Source of the DNA: Methylibium sp.
Lineage (GTDB): Bacteria; Pseudomonadota; Gammaproteobacteria; Burkholderiales; Burkholderiaceae_C
Length of the DNA stretch: 64,000 bases
NCBI GenBank assembly: GCA_013824165.1
Contig: PNNH01000084.1
Span: 62,001-126,000 of the forward strand
Direction of reading: 5' to 3'
The notes under the pieces were generated by a model. The model did not search any database, was not told the origin of the DNA, and saw nothing but the letters and a program-made list of their open reading frames with translations. A program made the position numbers and the translations under genes. This document shows, piece after piece, positions 18,382 to 26,445 of this stretch. Positions within the stretch are counted from its first letter, which is position 1; each line of letters begins with the position of its first letter.

Positions 18382-19197
18382 TCAGAAAGTGACCATGGCC
18401 TTCGCCTCTTCGGGGGCGAAGTACTTGCGCAGGATATTCAGCAGCGTGCCGTCGCGGCGCATCTCGTCGATCATGCCGCGCCACTTGCTCAGCTCGGCCT
18501 CAGGCAGTGAGGCCTTGGACATGATCAGGCCGTGCAGCGTCGGCGGGTCGCCGACTTCGACGATACGGGTGATCTCGCGCAGCGCCTTGGCGTCCACCTG
18601 AGAGTAGTTGAAGGGTTCGATGATCATGGCCTGGATGCGGTCCAGCTTCATCATCGCCAGCAGCTGTTCGTGGTCGGCCACATCGACGACGCGGCCCTGC
18701 GCGGTGATGCTGTCGACCATTTTGTTGGCACTGGGGCTGTAGCGGAAGCTGCGGATCGCGCCGAGTTTGAGGCTGGCGTCGCGCTCGAAGTCGGCCAGCG
18801 TGCCCACCTGGCGGTCCTTGCGCACCATCAGGTAGTACTTGTTGTACAGATACCAGCCGAAGCCGGCGAATTGGTCGCGCGACTCGTTGGTGATGCCGGA
18901 CATGCTGAAGTCCAGTTCGCCGCTCTCGATCCATTTCCAGATGCGGGCGCGCGGCATTACGCTGACCTCGAAGCGGCAGCCGCTGCGCTTCATCAGCTCG
19001 TGCGCCACATCTTTGTCGATGCCCTGATTGCTGGCCTTGGAGTACAGCATGCCGTGGTCGTGGTAAGCCAGCGTGAAGGTGCGCGTGCAGGTGGGCCGCG
19101 GTTCGCGTGGCGCAGCCTGGATGCCAGCCGACAACGTGCCGAGCAGCAGGGCATAGACCAGCGCAGTAACGGGCGTTCGATTGAGTCGGTTCAGCAT
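18382..19197 (-). CDS. Periplasmic family-3-like solute-binding protein
   Basis: A 271-residue protein with an N-terminal signal peptide (TPVTALVYALLLGTLSAGIQA, cleavage about residue 29) and a bacterial extracellular solute-binding family 3 fold (polar amino-acid type). Cues are LAYHDHGMLYSKASNQGIDKDVAHELMKRSG, ESGELDFSMSGITNESRD, and a C-terminal MIDEMRRDGTLLNILRKYF. I prefer the ATG at 19197 over the one at 19224 because the signal peptide then has a typical short basic n-region. No permease or ATPase lies nearby. In Burkholderiales such orphan binding proteins often act as sensors or are of unknown role. Confidence 0.82.
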   Translation of the reverse strand: MLNRLNRTPVTALVYALLLGTLSAGIQAAPREPRPTCTRTFTLAYHDHGMLYSKASNQGIDKDVAHELMKRSGCRFEVSVMPRARIWKWIESGELDFSMSGITNESRDQFAGFGWYLYNKYYLMVRKDRQVGTLADFERDASLKLGAIRSFRYSPSANKMVDSITAQGRVVDVADHEQLLAMMKLDRIQAMIIEPFNYSQVDAKALREITRIVEVGDPPTLHGLIMSKASLPEAELSKWRGMIDEMRRDGTLLNILRKYFAPEEAKAMVTF

Positions 19198-19345
19198 ACG
19201 GTCGGGGTGAGGCTGCTGGATCATCTTAGACGCAGGCAGCGGGCACGCTGAAGTGCCTGCCGGCTTGCTCAGCTATGCTCGTTGCCGCACAGGCCTTGCT
19301 CAAGCCGCCAGCCAGCGTGGACATGGCGAAATCCTCCCAAGTCGC

Positions 19346-20236
19346 ATGAACGAACTCGCAAGCCCCCTTGCCGTCTCCTTTCCCAGTGTGGCCTTCATCG
19401 GCGCTGGCCGCCTGGGCCGTACTTTGGCGCGCGGGCTGGCCGCCAAGGGCGTGGCGGTGCGTGCGGTGGGCAGCCGCTCGGCCAGTGCAGCGCATACCTT
19501 GGCGACTGAGCTCGGTGGCTGCACGGCCTTGCCCATTCAGGAGGCGGCCGCGGCGGCCGAGCTGGTCTTTCTGACCGTACCTGATGACGCCATCGCGCCC
19601 AGCGCCGCGGCGCTGCGCTGGCTTCCGGGGCAGCGCGTGGTGCATTGCAGCGGCGCCACCGAGGTCGCGGCGCTGGCGGCGGCGCAAGAGCAGGGCGCGC
19701 TGGTGGGCGGTTTCCATCCGCTGCAGATTTTCTCGGACCCCGAGCGGGCGCTCGCGCTGCTGCCCGGCAGCACGGTGGCGATTGAGGCCGAGGGTGTGCT
19801 GGCTGACGAACTGCACGCGCTGGCCGCACTGCTGGGCATGCAGCCCCTGGCGCTGCGCCCCGGTACGCGTGCGGCCTATCACGGGGCCGCCAGCTTTGCG
19901 GCGAGCTTCCTGTTGTCGATGCTCGACGAAGCGGCCCAGGTCTGGGCGGCGATCGGCCTGCCCCGCGATCAGGCATTGCGATCACTGTTGCCGCTGGCCC
20001 GCGGCACGCTGGATGCCGCCGAGGCCAAGGGCCTGGCGCAGGCGCTGGCCGGGCCGATCTCGCGCGGCGATGTCGGCGTGGTTGCGCGCCACTTGCAGGC
20101 GTTCGACGCACTGGGTGAATCGCATGGACAGTTCTACCGTGAGCTGTCACGCCGCCAGCTGACCCTGGCGGCCGAGAGCGGGCGGCTCGATGCTGCGGTG
20201 CTGGCCCGTGTTGCAGCCTTGCTGGAATCGGCATGA
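19346..20236 (+). CDS. Rossmann-like and DUF2520 domain-containing protein
   Basis: A 296-residue protein with an N-terminal NAD(P)-binding Rossmann fold (VAFIGAGRLGRTLARGLA, residues ~12-29; LVFLTVPDDAI about 30 residues past a second strand) and a C-terminal helical DUF2520 domain (AAYHGAASFAASFLLSMLDEA...). The architecture resembles ketopantoate/6-phosphogluconate-type dehydrogenases, but no substrate is assigned. The ATG at 19346 gives a 10-residue lead to the Rossmann strand; the open frame begins earlier at 19253 without family resemblance. It stands divergent from the binding protein and 66 bp before the next gene. Confidence 0.88.
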   Translation: MNELASPLAVSFPSVAFIGAGRLGRTLARGLAAKGVAVRAVGSRSASAAHTLATELGGCTALPIQEAAAAAELVFLTVPDDAIAPSAAALRWLPGQRVVHCSGATEVAALAAAQEQGALVGGFHPLQIFSDPERALALLPGSTVAIEAEGVLADELHALAALLGMQPLALRPGTRAAYHGAASFAASFLLSMLDEAAQVWAAIGLPRDQALRSLLPLARGTLDAAEAKGLAQALAGPISRGDVGVVARHLQAFDALGESHGQFYRELSRRQLTLAAESGRLDAAVLARVAALLESA

Positions 20237-20302
20237 TCGCGTGCCAGCTTGCCGTCAGCACCGTCGTCGAGGATTCGGCCGATCCCAGGAGAGCTTCCGA
20301 AG

Positions 20303-20788
20303 ATGAATGACCCTCAGAGCAAGGACGCCGACGGAACACGTGCAGATGCCGAAGTCGGCAACTATGCCCAGACTGGCTTCACGCCGCACGGGACGATGGA
20401 GATCCGCAAGCAAGGCGCCATCGTGACGGGCCATGCCCGCGGTCCGTTCAACACGGAATTCATGCAGGCCTACGGCGCGATGTGGCGCCAGCATCTGGCT
20501 GACTGGGCGGGCGACGGTGCGCTGGCGGTGCACACGGTCTGGGCCGGTTCCATGCTGACCTCGCCCGACGCGCTGAAGCTGTTCGACGAGATGATGGGCC
20601 GCGCGGCGAAAGCGCTGCCGCCCAAGACCCTGCACATCTGGACCGTGCCCCCGGGGGTAGAAGCCAGGCTGCTGATGCTGCCGGTGTGGTCGAAGATCAT
20701 GAACAGCCACGGCCTGGCGGTGCAGGTGTTCGACTCTCAGCCCGCGGCAGAAACTGCCATCGACGCCTTTCTCGCCAAGTCGCAATAG
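20303..20788 (+). CDS. Hypothetical protein, possibly SpoIIAA/STAS-like fold
   Basis: A 161-residue soluble protein that I do not recognise with certainty. After a polar N-terminus, residues ~30-160 alternate short strands and amphipathic helices (TMEIRKQGAIVTGHARGPF, ALAVHTVWAGSMLTSPDALKLFDEMM, LHIWTVPPGVEARLLML, GLAVQVFDSQPAAETAIDAFL). This pattern is reminiscent of the SpoIIAA-like/STAS fold. No catalytic motif and no signal peptide are visible. The ATG at 20303 has AGGAG 11-15 bases upstream, better supported than the earlier in-frame start at 20249. It may be in an operon with the DUF2520 gene. Confidence 0.6.
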   Translation: MNDPQSKDADGTRADAEVGNYAQTGFTPHGTMEIRKQGAIVTGHARGPFNTEFMQAYGAMWRQHLADWAGDGALAVHTVWAGSMLTSPDALKLFDEMMGRAAKALPPKTLHIWTVPPGVEARLLMLPVWSKIMNSHGLAVQVFDSQPAAETAIDAFLAKSQ

Positions 20789-20816
20789 AGATCGGCGTAG
20801 CGCGCGGCGCTGCCTT

Positions 20817-21047
20817 TCAGGGCTGTGCGGGCGCCGCGGGTGTGCTCGGTGAGGGTGTGACCACGTCGATGGTCTTCTCGATCACCTTGCCGCCCACCTT
20901 GACCGTGGTGCTGACCACCGCCCCTGTGACCGAGATGGCGGCGCCGGCAGCCGCGCCGGCCACCGACACGACAGCGCAAGCCTGCAGCGACAGCAGCAGC
21001 GGCAGGGCAAGAGCAAGGGTGAGCAGGGGACGACGATTCATCATCAC
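20817..21047 (-). CDS. Small putative lipoprotein
   Basis: A 76-residue peptide with a basic start (MNRRPL), a hydrophobic core and a lipobox-like LQAC (Cys near residue 24). A Gly/Ala/Val-rich glycine-zipper-like stretch (VAGAAAGAAISVTGAVV) and a Pro/Ala/Ser tail follow. It should be a small envelope lipoprotein. Similar NF-type small lipoproteins are common in Burkholderiales, with no assigned role. It converges with the hypothetical gene at 20303 and is divergent from the CBS gene. Confidence 0.65.
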   Translation of the reverse strand: MMMNRRPLLTLALALPLLLSLQACAVVSVAGAAAGAAISVTGAVVSTTVKVGGKVIEKTIDVVTPSPSTPAAPAQP

Positions 21048-21154
21048 TGAGGGGCCAGATGGCGGTGCAGGGCGGACAGGCCCTCATTGTGCCCAAGCCT
21101 GCGGCTGTGTCATGCTTGCGCGGCTTCGACTGCATGGGAAAGGCAAGGGCCAGC

Positions 21155-21850
21155 ATGTTCTCGGTGTATGGAATCCAGGGGCGGCTCTATAACGGGCCGC
21201 TGGAGCAGGTGCGGGATCTGGCCGAGGTCAAGGCCGTCGCCCGGCTGCGCGCGGTGGCTCCCATCGGGCGGGAAGAGGCGGAGTCCGCCGCTGTGTTGCT
21301 GTCCCGCCGCGAGGGTGAGGCGGGTGGCCACGCCGGCCTGCTGGGTGAAAGCGGGCCCCGCCAGGCGCTGGCTGCGTATGCACAGGCCCAGCAAGGCGCG
21401 GGCGCTGCGACGCGCCATGTGATCGCGCGGGTCGGCGAGTTGATGAGTCGCAAGCTGGTCACCGTGCCGGTGACGGCCACACTGCGCCAGGCCTGGGGCG
21501 TGCTGGCGCAAGCCGGCATCGGCCAGGCGCCGGTGGTCGGCGAGCAGGGCCAACTGGTAGGCCTGGTCGGACGCTCGGCGCTGATGCGCGAGGAAATGAT
21601 GCCGGCCGATCTGCCCAGCGCGCTGGCCTGGAGCGCGCGCCTGGCCCAGCCGGTCAGCGAGCTGATGTGGTCGCCGGTGCCGGCGGCGCAGCCCGATTCG
21701 CCGCTGCGGGAGGCGGCTCAGCTGATGCTGGACCTGCAGCTGCCGGGCTTGCCGGTGCTGTCCGACGAGGGCCGGCTGCTGGGCTTTTTGTCACGCACCG
21801 ACCTGCTGCGGGCCATGACCCGGGAGGCGCCGCTCGATCTCTGGTCCTGA
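21155..21850 (+). CDS. CBS domain-pair protein
   Basis: A 231-residue protein with a family-specific N-terminus (MFSVYGIQGRLYNGPLEQV) and two CBS motifs at residues ~100-155 (VGELMSRKLVTVPVTATLRQAW, GQLVGLVGRSALM) and ~175-230 (PVSELMWSPVPAA, EGRLLGFLSRTDLLRAM). CBS pairs bind adenosyl nucleotides and regulate an attached or partner protein, but no catalytic domain is fused here. I choose the ATG at 21155 because the conserved MFSVYG start fits and an AAGG is upstream; an ATG at 21134 is the alternative. A stem-loop with a T-tract follows 23 bp after the stop. Confidence 0.85.
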   Translation: MFSVYGIQGRLYNGPLEQVRDLAEVKAVARLRAVAPIGREEAESAAVLLSRREGEAGGHAGLLGESGPRQALAAYAQAQQGAGAATRHVIARVGELMSRKLVTVPVTATLRQAWGVLAQAGIGQAPVVGEQGQLVGLVGRSALMREEMMPADLPSALAWSARLAQPVSELMWSPVPAAQPDSPLREAAQLMLDLQLPGLPVLSDEGRLLGFLSRTDLLRAMTREAPLDLWS

Positions 21851-21856
21851 TCGGTT

Positions 21857-21862
21857 AGAATG
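21857..21862 (+). promoter_or_regulatory. Possible -10 element of infA (TAGAAT)
   Basis: TAGAAT lies about 100 bp upstream of infA and just after the CBS stop codon, a common -10 form in betaproteobacteria. No convincing -35 is visible at 17 bp. If it is used, the transcript would pass through the stem-loop/T-tract at 21873-21908 before reaching infA. Confidence 0.3.
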
Positions 21863-21872
21863 CGAGCTGTTG

Positions 21873-21908
21873 CCGCCCCAGTGCCTGCGCTGTGGCGGTT
21901 TTGTTTTT
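21873..21908 (+). terminator. Rho-independent terminator or leader attenuator between CBS gene and infA
   Basis: CCGCC and CAG pair with CTG and GGCGG (one C-T mismatch) to form an interrupted 8-bp stem, followed directly by TTTTGTTTTT. It sits 23 bp after the CBS stop and 53 bp before infA. The shape is that of an intrinsic terminator. Because a promoter-like TAGAAT lies upstream of it, it could also attenuate infA. Confidence 0.65.
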
Positions 21909-21960
21909 CAGCGTGCCGGGCGTTTCATGACCGGGTGCGCACAAGGAATGGAGCACCCGG

Positions 21961-22224
21961 ATGGCGAAGGAAGAACTCATTGAAATGCAAGGCCAGGTAG
22001 ACGAAGTGCTGCCGGACACGCGCTTTCGTGTCACGCTTGAAAACGGCCACAAGCTGATTGCCTACACCTCGGGCAAGATGAAGAAGAACCACATCCGCAT
22101 CCTGGCGGGTGACAAGGTGTCGCTGGAACTGTCGCCCTATGACCTGAGCAAGGGCCGCATCACCTTCCGTCACATCGAGCGTCGCGGACCGATGCCGACC
22201 AACAACAGCAACTATCGCCGTTGA
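21961..22224 (+). CDS. infA: Translation initiation factor IF-1
   Basis: An 87-residue OB-fold protein with the IF-1 pattern: [68 protein letters not shown]. It binds the 30S A site during initiation. The C-terminus is extended by about 15 residues ([15 protein letters not shown]) compared with the 72-residue E. coli protein; this is typical of the second, non-ribosomal-operon infA of betaproteobacteria. The start is preceded by AAGGA and GGAG. It converges with the MtfA-like gene (15 bp between stops). Confidence 0.95.
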   Translation: MAKEELIEMQGQVDEVLPDTRFRVTLENGHKLIAYTSGKMKKNHIRILAGDKVSLELSPYDLSKGRITFRHIERRGPMPTNNSNYRR

Positions 22225-22239
22225 TGCTTCGGCGGCGTG

Positions 22240-23058
22240 CTACCAGCTGACGGGCTCGACCCGGTAGTAGCGTGCCAACTCCTGGTAGAGCGCGGGATGC
22301 TGCTCTGCCATTGCCTGCGGGCACTCGAAGAACACCTCGCTGGCCACGGCAAAGAACTCCGCCGGGTCGGTGGCGCCATAGTCGCTCAGCAGACTCGGCA
22401 GGCCCAGCGCCGCGCGTTCGCGCAGCGCATCGAACTCCCTCTGCATCACGCGGGACCAGCGCCGGTAGGCCTGGCGCCCCGGCAGTGGCGGCGCGCCGTT
22501 GGCATGCCCCTTGACCTGGTCCAGCTGATGGGCGAACTCGTGGATCACGACGTTGTGCCCATCGCCGGGATCGGCCGCGCCCTGCAGCACATCCTGCCAT
22601 GACAGCACCACCTGACCCTGGCTCCATGATTCGCCGGTCAGCAGGCGGCGCTGTTCCATCTGCACGCCGGCCGGGCCGGGCGCCGCGCGCTCGACCACGA
22701 AAGCGCCTGGATAGACCAGCACCTGGCTCAGCTTGGGATAGAAGCCACGTGCATCGCCCAGCAGCGGCAGGCAGGCCTGCGCGGCAATCGTGACACGCAC
22801 CTCGTCGTCGATCTCCATGCCCGCACAGCCGATGATGGGTTTCTCGGCCAGAAAGACCTGGATCAGCTGTTTCAGCCGCAGCTGCTGGCCGGCCGGCAGC
22901 TTTTGCACCATCGGCACTCGCCGCCGCAGGATGCGCCGCCAGGCCAGCGGAAAAGGCTGCTGCTGCAGGCGCTGACGCCGGCGCCGCCGCCACAGCGGCT
23001 GGCCCAGCATCCAGCCGATCAAGGCCAGGGCCAGCGCAACGACGATAAGCAGGGCCAT
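22240..23058 (-). CDS. mtfA: M90 family zinc metallopeptidase, MtfA-like
   Basis: A 272-residue protein with an N-terminal membrane-like helix (MALLIVVALALALIGWMLG), basic Arg-rich stretch, and the MtfA/M90 domain including VVIHEFAHQLD with the HExxH zinc motif near residue 151 and a C-terminal FFAVASEVFFECP segment carrying the third-ligand Glu region. In E. coli MtfA binds and inactivates the Mlc repressor and has aminopeptidase activity. The E. coli protein lacks this leading hydrophobic helix, so membrane tethering is an inference here. I choose the start at 23058; an upstream ATG at 23118 is possible and would approach the divergent MFS gene. Confidence 0.85.
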   Translation of the reverse strand: MALLIVVALALALIGWMLGQPLWRRRRRQRLQQQPFPLAWRRILRRRVPMVQKLPAGQQLRLKQLIQVFLAEKPIIGCAGMEIDDEVRVTIAAQACLPLLGDARGFYPKLSQVLVYPGAFVVERAAPGPAGVQMEQRRLLTGESWSQGQVVLSWQDVLQGAADPGDGHNVVIHEFAHQLDQVKGHANGAPPLPGRQAYRRWSRVMQREFDALRERAALGLPSLLSDYGATDPAEFFAVASEVFFECPQAMAEQHPALYQELARYYRVEPVSW

Positions 23059-23197
23059 GAAGGCTTTCCGGAAATGAGGTGACCGGGTGTCAGATGGGCG
23101 AGGGCTGAGCGAATTCAAGCCCGTGCCGCTGATTCCTAGGGAATGCCCTGCGACGCGCTGTCAGCCTGCTGAAGCGTGGGGCCGCTACCCTTGTCCG

Positions 23198-24400
23198 GTG
23201 ACGACGAAACCCTCCCCCGACACCACGCTGCAGGCCTGGCAGGTCATCGCCGGCGGCATTCTGGCGCTGGTCTTGTGCATCGGCGTGGCGCGCTTTGCCT
23301 ATACCCCGCTGCTGCCGCTGATGCAGCAGCAGGCCGGCCTGTCGGATCTGGCCGCTGGCTGGCTGGCCGCGACCAACTACATGGGCTATATGAGCGGCGC
23401 CTTGCTCGCCGCCTGGCTGGAAAGCCCGCTGTGGCGCCGCCGCCTCTACAGTGCCGGTCTGCTGATCGGCTTGCTGAGCACCGCGCTGATGGGCTTGAGC
23501 GGCAATGTCTGGGTCTGGGCGCTGTCCCGCTACCTGGGCGGGCTGGCGGGCGCGGCCGGCATGCTGCTGGGTTCGGGCCTGGTACTGGGCTGGCTGATGC
23601 GGCATGGCCGGCGGCCGGAGCTGGGCCTGTACTTCACCGGCCTGGGGCTGGGCATCGTGGTCTCGGCCTTGGGCGCCATGCTGATGGGCCGCCTGGGCCT
23701 GGACTGGCGCGGCCACTGGTGGGGCTTTGTGCTGATCGGCGCGTTGGCGCTGCTGCCGGCCTGGGCCTGGCGCCCGCCGGTGCCGCCGACGGCTGCCGTA
23801 CAGGCAGCTGTCGTGTTGCCGGCGCGGCGCTGGATTCTGCAGATGATGGCGATGTACTTCTGCGCGGGCTGGGGTTTCGTCATCAGCGCCACCTTCACCG
23901 TCGCCATCGTCGAACGCCAGCCGCTGCTGGCCGGCCAGGGGCCTTGGGCCTGGCTGCTGGTGGGCCTGGCCGCGACGCCGGCCGTCTTCGTCTGGGACTT
24001 CATCGCGCGCCGCATCGGCGATCTGCAGGCACTGCTGCTGGCCATGCTGCTGCAGCTGGTCTCGGTGCTGCTGCCAGCCTGGTCCAACGGGCTGGCGGCG
24101 GCCCTGAGCGGCGCCTTGCTCTATGGCGCCACCTTCATCGGCATCGTCAGCCTGACGCTGGCCCTGGTGGGCCGCCGTTCGCCTGCCAACCCTGGCAAGG
24201 CGATGGCGCGGCTCACACTCAGCTATGGCGCTGCCCAGGTCAGCGCGCCGGCGCTGGCCGGCGCGATGGCGCAGGCCAGTGGCAGCTATACCGGCGCGCT
24301 GTGGCTGACCGCCGCCGTGCTGGGGCTGGGCGCTGCGCTGCTGGTGCTGCTGCAGCGCGAAGAGCGTCACGCCGCAAGACCGGCGGTGCCGGCGTCCTGA
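23198..24400 (+). CDS. YbfB/YjiJ family MFS transporter
   Basis: About 400 residues with twelve hydrophobic segments. The first reads WQVIAGGILALVLCIGVARFAYTPLLPLM, the signature of the YbfB/YjiJ (MFS_4) family, in which Arg-Phe-Ala/Gly-Tyr-Thr-Pro is conserved. Members are inner-membrane permeases of unknown or varied substrates. I place the start at a GTG (23198), which leaves a 12-residue lead to the first helix; the open frame extends to 23087 but the extra residues are not family-like and would overlap the divergent MtfA promoter region. Confidence 0.85.
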   Translation: MTTKPSPDTTLQAWQVIAGGILALVLCIGVARFAYTPLLPLMQQQAGLSDLAAGWLAATNYMGYMSGALLAAWLESPLWRRRLYSAGLLIGLLSTALMGLSGNVWVWALSRYLGGLAGAAGMLLGSGLVLGWLMRHGRRPELGLYFTGLGLGIVVSALGAMLMGRLGLDWRGHWWGFVLIGALALLPAWAWRPPVPPTAAVQAAVVLPARRWILQMMAMYFCAGWGFVISATFTVAIVERQPLLAGQGPWAWLLVGLAATPAVFVWDFIARRIGDLQALLLAMLLQLVSVLLPAWSNGLAAALSGALLYGATFIGIVSLTLALVGRRSPANPGKAMARLTLSYGAAQVSAPALAGAMAQASGSYTGALWLTAAVLGLGAALLVLLQREERHAARPAVPAS

Positions 24401-24549
24401 CAGGATGTTGCACTGCACGTTAGGGGAATCCCGGCAACCTCCCCAGAGAGTGCGGTGCTAGCCTGAGGCGGCGTGATGCCGGCATCGAGCCGGGCGCGGC
24501 CATGCAGCCGCTCTACGAGCCCGCTGCACAACAATCCAAGGAGACAACG

Positions 24550-25686
24550 ATGAGCCCTTGTATTCCTCTGCGGCAGCGACTCAGCAGTGCAGTCTCGATG
24601 CGTGCGCGCTGCCGTGCGGTGCTGCGTACGCTGCTGCCCGCGCTGGCCCTGCTGGCGGTGGGCGCTGACGCCGCGGCCAACACGCTGACACAGAACGTCT
24701 CCTGGACGATCGATCGTGCCGGCACCACCGCCAAGTACCGGGTGGTGGCCTATGGCGATTCCATCTATGCCGGCTACAACGGCTCGACCATCAATGCCGC
24801 CAAGTACGCTGCGCCCACGGTGGATGCCGAATACCTCTCGGCACTCTGGAACGCGGACATCGAGAGCGTGCGTCGCGCCAAGTCCGGCGCGGTGGCCTCG
24901 GACGTCTACAACAACAAGATCGTCGCCGAGAAGTCCTATATGCAGGCCAGCACGACGCGGGTCGTGACCTTCGAGATGTGCGGCAATGATGGTCTGCAGG
25001 CGCGCTCCGCCTTCAAGAGCCAGACTGGCACTTGCAATTACGCTGGCATGAATGCGGCCGTCAACAACTGCAAGACCTATGTCGCTGCAGCGATGGACTT
25101 CATCAATGCCAACGCCTATGCCGGCACCAAGGTGAAGGTCATCTCGAACCTGCATTACCCCGGCTATGCCGCCGACAATGTGCAGAGCAGCTGCAAGGAC
25201 GCCGGCACCGGCGCCACCGTGAACATGCAGACGCTGTTCCTGCCCAAGCTGGCGACCATGAACTACTGGATGTGCGAGTACGCGCGCCAGAAGGGTTTCC
25301 AGTGTGCGGACAGTTTTGCGCAGTACATGGGTGCCGATTACGACAGCAACGGTGATGGCAAGGTCGACTCCGAAGCGCTGCGCTATGTGGCAGGAGAGAG
25401 CGAGGCCAGCTATGTCACGCGCATCAGCACGACGCTGCGCTCCACCCTCCGGGATGCCAACACGCACTTCGTGACGGCGAGCAGCAGCTACGACTACATC
25501 CAGTCCGACAACACGCACCCGACCTATTCCGGCGGCACCGTCACCGCGGGCCTGTTCGGTGGCTCCACCGGCTCCGGCGCGCCGCGCTACACCTCGTTCA
25601 CCAACGGCAAGAACCCGATCTGGAACCAGTTTGGGCATGAGCGCATGGGCTGGGCCATCTCGACCTCGAACCCGGCGGCGCCCTGA
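24550..25686 (+). CDS. Secreted SGNH/GDSL-type hydrolase with a calcium-loop-like insert
   Basis: A 378-residue protein with a signal peptide (VLRTLLPALALLAVGADAAA, cleavage ~res 45) and an SGNH hydrolase fold: block I GDSIYAGYNG with the nucleophile Ser, block III CGNDG, and a C-terminal DNTHP supplying the Asp-x-x-His pair. Such enzymes are esterases or deacetylases acting on lipids or acylated carbohydrates. Residues around DYDSNGDGKVDSEAL look like an EF-hand/dockerin calcium loop (DxNxDGxxD) inserted before the last block. AAGGAG precedes the ATG at 24550. The next two genes follow closely (27 bp, then an overlap), so this may be the first gene of an operon. Confidence 0.8.
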   Translation: MSPCIPLRQRLSSAVSMRARCRAVLRTLLPALALLAVGADAAANTLTQNVSWTIDRAGTTAKYRVVAYGDSIYAGYNGSTINAAKYAAPTVDAEYLSALWNADIESVRRAKSGAVASDVYNNKIVAEKSYMQASTTRVVTFEMCGNDGLQARSAFKSQTGTCNYAGMNAAVNNCKTYVAAAMDFINANAYAGTKVKVISNLHYPGYAADNVQSSCKDAGTGATVNMQTLFLPKLATMNYWMCEYARQKGFQCADSFAQYMGADYDSNGDGKVDSEALRYVAGESEASYVTRISTTLRSTLRDANTHFVTASSSYDYIQSDNTHPTYSGGTVTAGLFGGSTGSGAPRYTSFTNGKNPIWNQFGHERMGWAISTSNPAAP

Positions 25687-25713
25687 AGCGCTGTGCGCTG
25701 ACGCCAGCAGACC

Positions 25714-26445
25714 ATGCCCAGGCCAAGCCGTCCGAAGCCCCCACGCCAAGTGCCTGACTTGCATGGGGCTGGTCCGGCCTGGGGACCGTCGATCGGCTTG
25801 CTGGCCCTCGCTGCGGCTCTTGTGGTCGGCGGGCTGGCATGGTGGTGGGTGTCGGCCTCGGCTGCCGCGGACGCCGCGCCGTCCGCCGGTCGCAGCGCGG
25901 CCCCGGCGCCCGGTCCAGCTGCGGCGTCGACGGCTCAGGCGCTGGCTGCATCAGTGCCCGCTGCTGGCGCGCAGCAGCTGTCCCAGGCTGCCGCGCCGCA
26001 GCCCGGCGCGCCGACCGAAGCGCCGCGCATCTGGCGCAAACGCGAGATCGATGGAGACCAGACTCCCGATCTGGCCGATTACGTGAATCAAGGCGAGACA
26101 CCCACGATGGCTGAAGTGATTGCGCGGCTGCATCTGGCTGGCGTGCATACCGGGCTGGGTGCCTTCTCGCCGCCCGGCACGCGTCCGCCGCTGATCGGGC
26201 TCGCTGTCCCGGAGGACTTTGTGCTGCCGGCCGGCTATGTGCGGCACCACCAGGCCACCGATGATGGCCAGCGCATCGAGCCCATCTTGATGTATTCGCC
26301 GCACCAGCCCCCGCTGGACGCTAATGGCCAGCCTGTCGCGGTGCCGGCCGACCGCGTGGTGCCGGCCGAGCTTGCGCCTGCCGGGCTGCCGCTGCGGCGC
26401 ATCGTGGTTCCGGCGCCGGTCGATCCGTCCCGAGGCGGCCGTTGA
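25714..26445 (+). CDS. Single-pass membrane protein of unknown function, coupled to the Lnt-like gene
   Basis: A 243-residue protein that I do not recognise. It has a short basic cytoplasmic N-terminus, one hydrophobic helix (residues ~27-52) and an Ala/Pro-rich linker to about residue 100. A folded-looking periplasmic part follows (RIWRKREIDGDQTPDLADYV, EVIARLHLAGVHTGLGAF, LIGLAVPEDFVLPAGYVRHH, ILMYSPHQPPLDANGQPV). The final codon and stop overlap the TTG start of the Lnt-like gene (TTGA, 26442-26445), so translation of the two is coupled. The context suggests a partner of the Lnt-like protein or the SGNH hydrolase in the envelope. Confidence 0.7.
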   Translation: MPRPSRPKPPRQVPDLHGAGPAWGPSIGLLALAAALVVGGLAWWWVSASAAADAAPSAGRSAAPAPGPAAASTAQALAASVPAAGAQQLSQAAAPQPGAPTEAPRIWRKREIDGDQTPDLADYVNQGETPTMAEVIARLHLAGVHTGLGAFSPPGTRPPLIGLAVPEDFVLPAGYVRHHQATDDGQRIEPILMYSPHQPPLDANGQPVAVPADRVVPAELAPAGLPLRRIVVPAPVDPSRGGR

